64,000 nt of DNA from Plasmodiophora brassicae (lineage: Eukaryota > Endomyxa > Phytomyxea > Plasmodiophorida > Plasmodiophoridae): assembly GCA_039704465.1 (NCBI GenBank), contig JASFAU010000020.1:496001-560000 (forward strand). The letters are read 5' to 3'. Position 1 is the stretch's first letter; each line of letters begins with the position of its first letter. The notes beneath the pieces are model-generated. The model was not told the origin of the DNA, did not search any database, and worked only from the letters and a program-made list of their open reading frames with translations. Below are positions 22,038 through 31,371 of this stretch, piece by piece. The position numbers and the translations under genes are program-made.

Positions 22038-23033
22038 TCACTGCAGGCCGGCCTCGGCCTTCTCCTCGGCGAGCTCGGCCTCGGTCGCCTGGATGGCCTT
22101 GGCGACCTTGTCGTGCAGCGGCAGGCCCGTCACGATCTGGTACGTGCCCTTGGTGCACTTGACCGGGTACGAGAAGACGATGCCAGGGCGGATGCCGTAC
22201 GGCGCGTTCGCCGTCGTGTAGACGCCCATCGACACGAACTCGTCGGCGTCGGTGCCGACCAGCCACGAGCGCAGGTGGTCCTTGATCGCGTTCGCCGCCG
22301 ACATGGCGCTGCTGAGGCCGCGGGCCGCAATGACGTCGGCGCCCCGGTTCTGCACCGTCGTCATGAAGTCGCCCAGCAGCCACGTGTCACTGCCGATGGC
22401 GGCCTGCACCGACTTGTGCCCGTCGACGGTCGCGTGCAACGCGTCCGGCACCTGCGTCTTGGAGTGGTTGCCCCAGATGACACAGTTGCGGACGCGGGCC
22501 GCGTTGCACCCGACCCGGGCGGCGATCTGGGCCGCCGCCCGGTTCATGTCCAGGCGGGTCAGCGCCGTGAAGTTCGCCTTGGGCAGGCGCGGGGCGGCCT
22601 GGGCCGCGATCAGGCAGTTCGTGTTGGCCGGGTTGGCGACGACCACGACCTTGCAGTCCGGGTCGGCGTGCGCGTTCAGCGCCTCGCCCGCCGCCTGGAA
22701 GATGGGCTTGTTCTTCGCCAGCAGGTCCTTGCGTTCCATGCCGGGGCCGCGCGGGAACCCGCCGACCAGGATCGCGACCTGCACGCCCGCGTACGCCTCG
22801 GCCGGGTCCGTGGTCGCCGTGCACGACACGACCAGCGGGTACGCGCAGTCGTCGACCTCCATGGCCACGCCCGACAGCGTCTTGGCCGCCGGCGGTATGT
22901 CCAGCAGGACCAGGTCGATGGGCTGCGAGGCGCCCAGCGCCTGCCCCGACGCGATCAGCGGGATCAGGCTGTACCCGATCTGGCCGGCCGCACCCGTGAT
23001 CAGCACGCGCATCGCCGGCGACGACCCCGTCAT
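22038..23033 (-). CDS. MDH: Malate dehydrogenase, cytosolic type
   Basis: A single exon of 331 aa catalyses malate + NAD(P)+ to oxaloacetate + NAD(P)H. It shows the Rossmann glycine motif GAAGQIGYSLIPL, the substrate-arginine loop GFPRGPGMERKDLL (residues about 90-103), LTRLDMNRA with the Asp of the catalytic pair, and the catalytic His in IWGNHS. This pattern is the cytosolic/peroxisome-independent class, and the length is that of cytosolic MDH (about 334). The frame is open upstream to 23,159 but without ATG, so a targeting peptide is not supported. ATG 23033 is 7 codons before the conserved MRVLITGAAGQ. Confidence 0.95.
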   Translation of the reverse strand: MTGSSPAMRVLITGAAGQIGYSLIPLIASGQALGASQPIDLVLLDIPPAAKTLSGVAMEVDDCAYPLVVSCTATTDPAEAYAGVQVAILVGGFPRGPGMERKDLLAKNKPIFQAAGEALNAHADPDCKVVVVANPANTNCLIAAQAAPRLPKANFTALTRLDMNRAAAQIAARVGCNAARVRNCVIWGNHSKTQVPDALHATVDGHKSVQAAIGSDTWLLGDFMTTVQNRGADVIAARGLSSAMSAANAIKDHLRSWLVGTDADEFVSMGVYTTANAPYGIRPGIVFSYPVKCTKGTYQIVTGLPLHDKVAKAIQATEAELAEEKAEAGLQ

Positions 23034-23325
23034 CGTTGAATGTGCGGAGGGGGGGGCGGCGGCTGGCAACGTCGACTTTGCAAAAATGTGCGCGCGTGCC
23101 GCCGTCGCTGCAGGCTGCAGCCGCCGCCAGCCGCAGCTGCAGGAGCAGTAGTGGCGCACCTTTCGCGGCGACTGCTACAGGAACCGGCCCGCCCGACGGG
23201 CGGTGGACCGTACAACACTGCGTGGCGGTGTCCGTGGGCTCCCCCTGTAGCGCAGGCAGCAGCAGCAGCAGCAGCAGCGGCATCTTCGGGCGGCCCGTCG
23301 GCGACTGCTGCCCCGCGCCGCCAAT
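23034..23325. promoter_or_regulatory. Divergent promoter region, MDH and ARM-TPR genes
   Basis: 292 bp between start codons, with a G8 run (23,049-23,057 region) and a CAG repeat (23,257-23,278). Confidence 0.45.
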
Positions 23326-25484
23326 ATGTGGCTGCGATTTGCGCGTCGCGGGACACTGCCGCGCGCCTTGTTCGTCGAGCCGACGACGGCGGCGCGGGCC
23401 GTGCCCAGGCGGCTGACGACCGAATCGGCGTCGTCGCTGTCGTCGACGCCGACAGCGACGGGGGCGCCCGTCCCGGCGTCCGTCGGCGAAGCGGGCCGAA
23501 CGGTCGCCGCCGCCTCCGGGGCAATCCACAGGAAATCAACAGGTGCCGCCCTGCGCCGAACGGTCCCGTGTCGCGGGCCTGACCTGAGCGTCCTATGTAG
23601 ATGCGTACGGGCGGCGCGTGAAGCAGGCCATCGGCCTGGCGCTGGTCGGCCTGGGGTCCTACTGGGTCTACGACAACGTCGGCACGCCGGAGAAGACCGC
23701 CAGGTTCATGATGGCCCAGGTCCAGCATGCCGGGTCGGACGAGTCGCGCGCCTCGCTGCTCTCCGCTCTGCAGATGGCGACGGCCACCTCCGGTGCGTGC
23801 GCCAGCGGACTCGGCTGCGTGTCGCCCAGGCTAACCGCGACCTGTTAGACGCCCTCAAAGAAGGCATTATCGTGTCGGACGGCCTGTCCACGCTGGCGCC
23901 CATGCTGTCGTCGGAGGACGTTGAGCTGAAGCGCCTGTCCGCCGCCATTGTCATGGACGTCTCCCAGTACTGTACGATGGCGCCGCTCGACGCCGTGTCG
24001 CCATCTCCCCGTGCTAACCATTAGCGTCCGCACAGCGTCGCTGGCCGCCGAGGTCGCATCGACCCCGGGTCTGCTGCCCGCCGTCATCAACAACATCTCC
24101 GACCCGCACAAGGAGGTCGCCATGAACAGCCTGCTGGCGCTGACGATCCTGTGCGGGGCGTCCGTCGGCAACAAGCTGGCCGCGTTCGACGCGGGTGCCA
24201 TCCCGCGCCTGACGGCGGCCGTCCGTCACCCGGACCTGGACATTGCGCATGTGGCCTGCACCACCATCGGGTCCATTGTCAAGGCGTTCCCGGACCCGGA
24301 TCGCCTCGCGCGATCCCTGGACAAGAAGCAGCGGCAGTCGATCGTGGCGGCGATCTCCCAGTAAGCCCGGCGCCCGCCCGCTCCGCTATCGTCGTGCGTA
24401 CCCTGACGTACGCGCGCGCGCGCGCATCAGGCTGGGGCAGTCGTACGTGCAGCAGGGGAACCGGTCGGCGGCGATCGACGCGTTCGAGACGAGCCTGACG
24501 CTGGACGGGACGAACCCGAACATTCACAACGCGCTCGGGCAGCTGTACCAGATGGACGGGAACCTGGCGGCGGCGAACAACGCGTTCCGTGAGGCGATCA
24601 AGTACGCGCCCGGGCTGCTCGAGGCGCAGTACAACCTGGCCGTCAACCTGACGACGCACGGGTCCCGCGCCGACATGCTCGAGGCCGTCAAGCGCATGTC
24701 GGACGCGATCCCCATGATCGACCCGTCGCACCCGAACAAGTTCGACCTGATGTTCCTCCTGGGGCGCACCCTGGACCGCCTCGACCGCGTCAGCGAGGCC
24801 TGCCGCGTCTACCGGGACATCATCCGCGCGTCCCCCGGCCTGTGGCGCGCGCACCTGGCCCTGGGCCGCCTGCTGCTCAAGCTGGACGACACGAGCGGCG
24901 CGCTGAAGGCGCTGAGGAAGGCGGCCCTGCTGCAGCCGCACGACTCGCAGGCGCAGTACCAGCTGGCCCTGTGCCTGTACCGCACCGGGCAGCTGAAGGA
25001 GGCGGCTGACGCCTGCGACCGGGCGCTGTCGCTGGCCGTCGATGATTCCGGCATGCAGAATGCGCACCTGCTGCGCGGGAAGCTGTACGCGCAGGACGGC
25101 GACTGGGCCCGCGCCCTGCACGAGTTCACGCAGCTGGCGCGCCTCCGGGCCGACCACGCCGACAGCCACTATCAGGTGGCTCGCGCCCTCCAGCACCTCG
25201 GTAACGTTGGCGTTTCGCTCTGCGCCCCGCCAATCGCTGACCGGTCGTCGTCGTCGTTCTCATTAGGGCGTCACGCGGAGGCGGACGACAAGCTGTGCGA
25301 CGTCCTCGACTGCTGGACCCGGCAGCTGGCCGCGCTGTCGCCGGCGGCGCGCGCGCGCTACTTCACGACGCACGCGGCGGATGCGCGCGTGCTCGACCTG
25401 ATCGGCGAGCGCCGGGCGGCGCCGGGCGCCTCCCCGAACCTGGCCCGTAAGTATGACGCGTTCCGGGCGACGCAACAATCATGA
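23326..25484 (+). CDS. Armadillo-TPR protein with presequence and membrane segment
   Basis: Six exons (23326-23542, 23601-23792, 23849-23971, 24036-24360, 24431-25200, 25267-25484) encode 614 aa. The start is Arg/Ala/Ser-rich without acids (MWLRFARRGTLPRALF), like a mitochondrial presequence. A hydrophobic stretch follows (AIGLALVGLGSYWVY, about residues 80-94), then ARM/HEAT helices (about 115-285), then about eight TPRs (LGQSYVQQGNRSAAIDAFE; AQYQLALCLYRTGQLKEAADAC). Likely an outer-mitochondrial-membrane scaffold, by inference. At the fourth junction the donor reads CA|GTAAGC, so an unspliced message stops at once (286 aa, ARM only). The TPR part has no ATG of its own, which supports one gene. 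Confidence 0.78.
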
Positions 25485-25820
25485 CCGTCACCCTGTCGTC
25501 GTATTCATAAAGCAACCGTTGACCGCCGAGAGCTCGTACAGAGACGCCTCGAAGCGAACAGTATGGGCTATCGGTTTGCTGGCGGCGTTAGGGGCCGCCC
25601 GACAGCATGTCCTTTCGGTAAACGTATGCGCAGCGCCAGTCTCTGGACGTTTGGCGCCCTTGTCTATATGGGTCAGACGTGCGGGCCCCTGTTGCAGTCG
25701 GCAGTGTGGCGCGCGGGCGGCGCGGCAAGTCCGAAGCCCATCGCATTCGTCGCGGGGTGCGCCGTCTGCATCGCCACCTTCGCGCCTTGGAGACCACCCG
25801 CGCCCGGACCCGATACATCC
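25485..25820. other. Intergenic, nothing recognised
   Basis: 336 bp between the ARM-TPR gene and CAF-1. Presumed 3' UTR and promoter. Confidence 0.4.
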
Positions 25821-27853
25821 ATGGCCGTCCCGCCATCTGCGGACGGCGCTGCCGCCGTCGCCGCCGTCGTCGTCGACCTGACGCAGGACGCAGCGGGGCC
25901 CGGCGTCGATGCGGACGTGCAGGCACCGCCGGCCAAGAAGGCGCGCACCGGCGACCCCATCGACGCGGACGACCAGGTGCGTTCAACACGCGCGCGCCAC
26001 CGTTTCCCCGCTGACACGCGCACCCACACGCCGCCCTGTGGCCATCGCAGGCACTGATTGACACGTTCTCGCGCACGATGGAGTCGCTGTGCAACGCGCC
26101 GATGCGACCCAGCGCCGTCGACCTGCACGACGCGCTCGTCGGCCACGATTCGCTGGCCCCGATCCGCGACGCCCTGCTGTCGTCGTCGTCGTCGTCGTCG
26201 TCCGGTAGTGGCGGACCCGCCCTGGAGCACTTGCCTCTCCTCGCCGCTCACCTCGAAGGATCGCCGGACCCGCTCCAGCACCACGTGGTACGCGCGCGCC
26301 CCCCGTGCCGTCATTGTCATCAGGCTGACCGCGACCCCACAAACAGGATGCGTTCCTGGCCATGTCCAATGGGGGCTGGGCGCCCGACGCCGTTCGCGAC
26401 GCGATCGTCAAGGTCGCGGACCGGAAGGCGCACGGCTGCAAGAAGGGCGGCGCCGATGTCGACGTGCACGCGTCGACGGACGCCAGGTACCGGTGGCGAT
26501 GGGAGGTGGCCCAGCTGGACCACATCCCGGGCGGCCTGCGCCCCTGGGTGAAGCGCGAGCGCGGCATCGACGCCGCCATTCGCCGGGTCGTCCAGGCCTG
26601 CGAGGCGGCCGTCCGGCTGGGCGCCGCGAAACGCAGGGACGGCCTGCACACGAAGCTGCTGCGGGCGATGGACGCCCTGGCCAAGGCGCAGAACGACGTC
26701 GAGGCGCGCATCGCCCAGAACGCCAGCGAGCGCGCCGACGAGATTCGCAGGTCGATCAAGAAGGCCAGCGTCAGCCAGCGGAAGAAGGCCGCCGAGGAGA
26801 GCGTCAAGGTACGCCGGGCGGGTCGGCCGTCCTCCCCTCCCCCCGGCGCCGTCGCTGACAGCGTTTGCACAGAACGTCGAGAAGTCGCGGTCGTTCATGG
26901 AGGCGTTCCTGGTTCGGTCGTCGCCCGCCAAGGCCAGGCCGCAAGGTGCGTCTGCTGCTGTTGCTGCCACTCGACGGCCGTCCTGCCTCTGACGTACGTC
27001 GGTCTCCGCGTCGCAGACGAACGATCCGGCGGCGGCCAGGTCGGCATGTTCATGCCGTTCTACCTGAAGGAGCACACGACGCTGGCGCCGCAGCGCGGGT
27101 CGGCGCGGACGACCGACGCGCCGCTGCGGTTCAACGTCCAGGCGGACGTCGCCCTGCACGTTGCCGGGCGTCGTCGTCGTCGGCGCCATCGCCCGCCAGT
27201 GTCCACCCGCAAGCGCCTGCTCCAGTTCCACACGGACGTACGTCGCGCCTGCTGTTGCTCGTCGTCGTACTGAACGCGCGCCGCGCCGGGTTGGCAGGTT
27301 CGGCCGCCGTTCGTCGGGCGCCTCGCCAGGACGAGCACGGTGGTGGGCGGGCGGCGCCCGTTCGCCCGGGACCCCTCGCTGGACTACACGGTGGACAGCG
27401 ACGACGAATGGGAGCAGGACGACGTCGAGGACGCCGACGTCATCACCGACGACGACGACGGCGTGCTGTCCGACGACTCGGATGACCGCGACGTCGAGCT
27501 GCGTCGCGACGGCCTCGAGGACGACGGCTGGCTGGAACCCGAGGGCGACGTCGGCGACGCCGGCGAGCCGTCGGCGCCGGCGCCCGCCCACGACGTCAAC
27601 CTGAGGATCATCGGCCCCGTCCAGGACGTGACCCTGCTGGCCGAACCCGATCGCGAAGCGCTCGGCGCGTTCCGACGCATCGTCTGCGCTGGTAGGGCGT
27701 CGTGTCCGCGTGTCGACATGGTCTGGTCCTGAACGCCGCTGTGCGGGCGCAGATGTCGTCGAGCGGCTGGCGGCGGCCGCGTCGACCACGGTGCCGACGC
27801 CGAAGAAGATCACCAAGTTCTTCAGCAGCAAGGCCAGGGCCGTGGCCGTCTAG
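25821..27853 (+). CDS. CHAF1A: Chromatin assembly factor 1 large subunit (p150/CHAF1A/FAS1)
   Basis: Seven exons (25821-25976, 26051-26287, 26347-26808, 26873-26945, 27017-27237, 27298-27691, 27753-27853) encode 547 aa. An N-terminal K-K-A-R cluster is followed by a Lys/Glu/Arg-rich helical region (about residues 190-300, KER-like). Then the conserved core appears: MFMPFYLKEHT, RLLQFHTDVRPPFVG, RRPFARDPSLDYTVDSDDEW, and the acidic ED region with DGWLEPEGD. The last exon ends KKITKFFSS, a PCNA-binding (PIP)-like box lacking its Gln. CAF-1 deposits H3-H4 behind replication forks. Exon 2 may end three bases earlier (GTGGTA ambiguity). Confidence 0.9.
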
Positions 27854-28319
27854 GCACGCAGTACATACACCAAGTCGTACGTTCGCAACGGGACACGGAC
27901 GGCTTGTCGCCGTGCCTGCGTTCGCGGTCATCAGCACGATGTATTACCGGACGCGGGAGCGCCCCACTCGGGATCGCCGGGAATGCCGCGCGGAATGTTC
28001 CCGCTGCTGCCCGTGTGGGTGGGTTAAAACCGCGTGAACGTCGTGTGGCCGCCCGGGTCGGACTTTGGTCCGGGGCGGCCTGCAGTCGCGGACTGGGCCG
28101 CGGCGCGCCCGACCCCTACAGTCACGCAGTTGCGCACAAGCTGCACCCGTCGCCCGTCGGGGCGACCCTGTATACCGCGAGAAGGCTAAAAATGGCGCCG
28201 GTGTGGGAGACGCCGCGAGCACCGGCTCGCACACACGCGGCAGTGTCTGCGCTGCCGGATCGACCCACCGTGCTGCTGCCGTCCCTGTTGCCGGGGGCGC
28301 ACGCGCGCTAGCCCAGGCC
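27854..28319. other. Intergenic, nothing recognised
   Basis: 466 bp. The frame of the next gene is open backwards to 28,065 but without support. Confidence 0.4.
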
Positions 28320-30731
28320 ATGTACTCGATCGAGTTCGAGGCACACGGCGCCACGACCTTGTCGCGGTGGCGCGCCGCCGCCGTCGTCGTCGCCGTTGCC
28401 TGCGCCGCCGTCGCCCTGTTCGCCATGCTGTTCGTCGCCGCCGGCGCCCGGAAGCCGTTGCCGGCGCCGGCCGCATCGCCCGCCCCACAGCAACACCAAC
28501 AACATCAACGGGGCCTGCACCCGCATCGTCGTCGCGCGTCGTCCCAGGTGCGATCGGCGCTGACGGCCATCGCGGTCGGCGCCGCTGCCGGGCACCTGGC
28601 CGCCAACGCGGCGGCCAGGTGGGCGCCCGCGGCCCCCGACCCGCGCAGCAGGTGGCCGTCCCCGCGCACGACCGCCTCGTACGGGTCCGTCGCGCTCGCC
28701 GCCCTCCACCTGCTGTCGCTGGCGACGCCCGGCCCCGGCACCACCACCACCACCGTCGACGACGATGTCGACACGTCCCCGGTCGTCCATCAGCCGCAGC
28801 AGCGGAAGCCGAAGCAGTCGCTGATGTCGTCGTCGTCGCTCGCCGATGCGGGGCGCGACGGCGGCGGCGTCGTCGTCCCCCCGCTGCCGCCGGAGCTGTG
28901 GGAGATGATCGCGACGCACGTCGCCGCCGATGACCTGCGGTCGCGCATGGCGCTGGCGAGCGTGTCGCGCGGCATGTTCGACGGCCCGTCCGGCCGGCGC
29001 ATCCGCTACGAGAGCATCCTGCACCAGGTGTTCCCTGGGGGCGACGCCGCCGGCAAACTAACCGGGGCCGGCGTCGTCGCCCAGCTCGACGTGTTCATGC
29101 GGGATTTCGCCGACCGCGGCCTGACGCGCGCCGTCCACCTGAAGCACCTGGCCGAGCGCATCCCGGCCGTGATCCACTTCCACAGCGTCTACGCCGTCCT
29201 GGACGCCATCCTGCCGCTGGCGACGTCGCGGGCGGCGCTCCTGGACCGCCTGGACCGCCTGATCGAGGCGCCCACCCCCGAGTTCCTGCTGCGTGCCCTC
29301 GCCGAGGTCTGCCTGACGCGCCGGACCCGCCAGTGCCTGGACCTGCTCCGGGCGCGATGCGCCGCCACGAACAGCACGCTGAAGGTGCCGTCGCCGACGA
29401 CGACGACGGAGGACGTCGACGCTGCCGTCGCCCACCTGCGGCTCGCCCTGGACGAGCAGGACTTCGCGTACCTGCCGGCGGAGTACGTCGGCGACACGCA
29501 CGGCGACGCCCTGCCCTGCAACGTCATGCACCTGATGATGCAGGGCGTGCCCGCCGGCCTGCTCGTCGACGATGCTGCGACGACGATGCAGGAGGGCGGC
29601 GCCCGCCTGCCCGACCGGGTCCTCTCCGGCCCCCTGTACTTCTACATGTCGGCGGCGGCGCACGGGTCGCCCCTGCGCCACTTCCAGAGCAGCCTGGCGG
29701 GCATCGCTCTCGACCTGGACCACCCGGTGTCGTTCCTGGATGGCGTGCGCGACGTCTCGCTGCTGGTGCCCGACGAGCAGGACCTGACGCCCGTCAAGCG
29801 CGCCGTGTTCCGCGACCAGGTCGGCGTTGTCGACGACCTGGCGCGGATGGACGCGCGCGTCCTGCACGACCCGACCGGCGAGCCTGCCTTCCTGTTCGCC
29901 GTCCGGTGCGCGCGCTGGCCCTCGGTCGCCCTGATCGCCGCCCTGGTCAACCCGGAATCGCCGTCGTCCGCCTGGCAGATGCGGTCGGCGATGCCCAAGT
30001 GGAGGAACGCGCTGCTGACGGCCTGCAGCGCTGGCGTCGTCGACCTGTTCGACCACGTGTCGTTCGACGGCGAGCGCCGCCAGACCGACTGGGTCGTCCC
30101 CGACGCCCTGCTGCTCTCCGTCGACGCCGGCAACCACACGTGCCTGCACCTGGCCGTCTACTCGGGCTGGCGGTACCGCGAGCAGGTCGTCCCGGTCGCC
30201 CTGGACCGCGTCGAGGACGTCGTCCGCGCCCTGTGCGACCGGGCGGTCGCCCTGCGCCTCCTGGTCCCGTTCGTCAGCGTGCGCACCAACAACGGGCGGA
30301 CGGCGCTGATGGGCGCCATCGCCGCCGGCCTCAACAGCGTCATCGGCATCCTGTTCGACTACCTGGAGCGGCACGCGTCGCCCGATGACATCTGGGCGCT
30401 GCTCAGCGTCCAGGACCGGCACAACCGCAGCGCCCTGCACTTTGCCGTCGACGAGCAGAACGCGCGCGCCTTCGACCTCGTCGTCGCCTGCCTGCAGCGG
30501 CAGGCGCCGGCGCGCGTCCCCCACCTGCTGGCGCTGCGCAACCACGAGAACCGGACGGCCCTCGACCTGATGCCCGCCGACGATCCCGTCTGGGCGTCCG
30601 TCCGCGCCAACCTGTCGATCGCGACGTCGTCGTCGTCGTCACTGCTGGCGGCAGCGCGCCTTCGTCGTCGTGCACTCGGCGCCGATGTTGCTGACCATAA
30701 CCATAACCTGTCGGAAAAGCTCTATCTATAG
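28320..30731 (+). CDS. F-box-like / ankyrin-repeat protein with N-terminal membrane segment
   Basis: Intronless, 803 aa. ATG 28320 is followed by a strong hydrophobic helix (AAAVVVAVACAAVALFAML, residues about 20-38). A low-complexity Ala/Pro/Ser region leads to an F-box-like motif (LPPELWEMIATHVAADDLRSR, about 188-208). The centre is helical and leucine-rich. The C-terminal third has degenerate ankyrin repeats (THTCLHLAVYSG-like; NNGRTALMGAIAAG; HNRSALHFAVDEQNARAF; ENRTALDLMPADD). F-box proteins recruit substrates to SCF ubiquitin ligases and ankyrins would select them. A membrane-anchored version is unusual. The upstream open frame (to 28,065) is not needed. Confidence 0.8.
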   Translation: MYSIEFEAHGATTLSRWRAAAVVVAVACAAVALFAMLFVAAGARKPLPAPAASPAPQQHQQHQRGLHPHRRRASSQVRSALTAIAVGAAAGHLAANAAARWAPAAPDPRSRWPSPRTTASYGSVALAALHLLSLATPGPGTTTTTVDDDVDTSPVVHQPQQRKPKQSLMSSSSLADAGRDGGGVVVPPLPPELWEMIATHVAADDLRSRMALASVSRGMFDGPSGRRIRYESILHQVFPGGDAAGKLTGAGVVAQLDVFMRDFADRGLTRAVHLKHLAERIPAVIHFHSVYAVLDAILPLATSRAALLDRLDRLIEAPTPEFLLRALAEVCLTRRTRQCLDLLRARCAATNSTLKVPSPTTTTEDVDAAVAHLRLALDEQDFAYLPAEYVGDTHGDALPCNVMHLMMQGVPAGLLVDDAATTMQEGGARLPDRVLSGPLYFYMSAAAHGSPLRHFQSSLAGIALDLDHPVSFLDGVRDVSLLVPDEQDLTPVKRAVFRDQVGVVDDLARMDARVLHDPTGEPAFLFAVRCARWPSVALIAALVNPESPSSAWQMRSAMPKWRNALLTACSAGVVDLFDHVSFDGERRQTDWVVPDALLLSVDAGNHTCLHLAVYSGWRYREQVVPVALDRVEDVVRALCDRAVALRLLVPFVSVRTNNGRTALMGAIAAGLNSVIGILFDYLERHASPDDIWALLSVQDRHNRSALHFAVDEQNARAFDLVVACLQRQAPARVPHLLALRNHENRTALDLMPADDPVWASVRANLSIATSSSSSLLAAARLRRRALGADVADHNHNLSEKLYL

Positions 30732-30790
30732 ATACATATTTTAGACCCCTTTTATAAGAATATACGACGACACGCGGCGCGGTGTTGCTG

Positions 30791-31339
30791 TTAATTGAGC
30801 TGGCGACGACGTCGACGCGTTTCTCGCACACGCCAGTTTAGCCAGGGGGGGGCGGCGACGCTGCTGTTGCAGACAGCAGGCGGGCAGAGGTTGATCAGGG
30901 CGCCGCGGTTCTCGCGGTCGCAGGCGGCCTCGTACGTGAACGACCGCGAGCCCCTTGTTGCACTCCATGTGGACCAGCGCGGCCAGCGATCGATGGCCGT
31001 CGCCCGGTTTCTCGCGCTGATGCGGTTGCTTAGCATGCTAGGAACGGTACGGATATAGGTGGGGAGCGGGGTCCTGACCCGCAATCGGATCCGACGAACA
31101 CAGAACGTCGTCCAGACAACCAGCGCAAACGCAAACACAATCGACAACGGACAGAGCAATGAGCACATCTCGTTCATACGCGAAGCAAACACGTCCTTCT
31201 TACTTGAAACGGACATGCCATTCATACGAGGAGCAAAGCGAGACGCAGTTAGATGGTACCGTTTATCTACACGACACGGCGCGGTGTATGTTCGACGCAT
31301 GTGCCCCGCTCGACGCAGGAGATGAGGATGCACCGACAC
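30791..31339 (-). pseudogene. Partial duplicate of the glutamate receptor-like gene (TM4 and tail)
   Basis: The minus strand reads a hydrophobic helix (CPLSIVFAFALVVWTTFCV) followed, after frame changes, by HMECNKG, FTYEAACDRENRGALI. This mirrors the last exon of the neighbouring channel gene (HLECNKE, TYEAVSDNEHRALI). DNA similarity is obvious at 30,880-31,020 against 31,405-31,580. Upstream ligand-binding and pore parts are absent, so it is a truncated tandem copy. Confidence 0.7.
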
Positions 31340-31371
31340 ACACGCCCGTTAGGGACGCCGCACAGCAACGA

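Noticed and set aside
23034..23159. Mitochondrial presequence on MDH
   Set aside because: The upstream extension opens with GTG, has no ATG, and the enzyme is of the cytosolic class.
22387..23529. Long minus-strand open frame overlapping MDH
   Set aside because: It is the shifted frame of a GC-rich gene, with no domain and arginine/glycine-rich composition. MDH explains the region.
24362..24364. ARM gene ending at this TAA and a separate TPR gene
   Set aside because: The TPR part has no usable ATG, and the TAA lies in a perfect GTAAGC donor with phase and branch site intact. Kept only as an alternative isoform.
29058..30545. 495-codon minus-strand open frame
   Set aside because: Antisense shadow of the F-box/ankyrin gene, rich in Gln/Val/Arg as expected for a mirrored frame.
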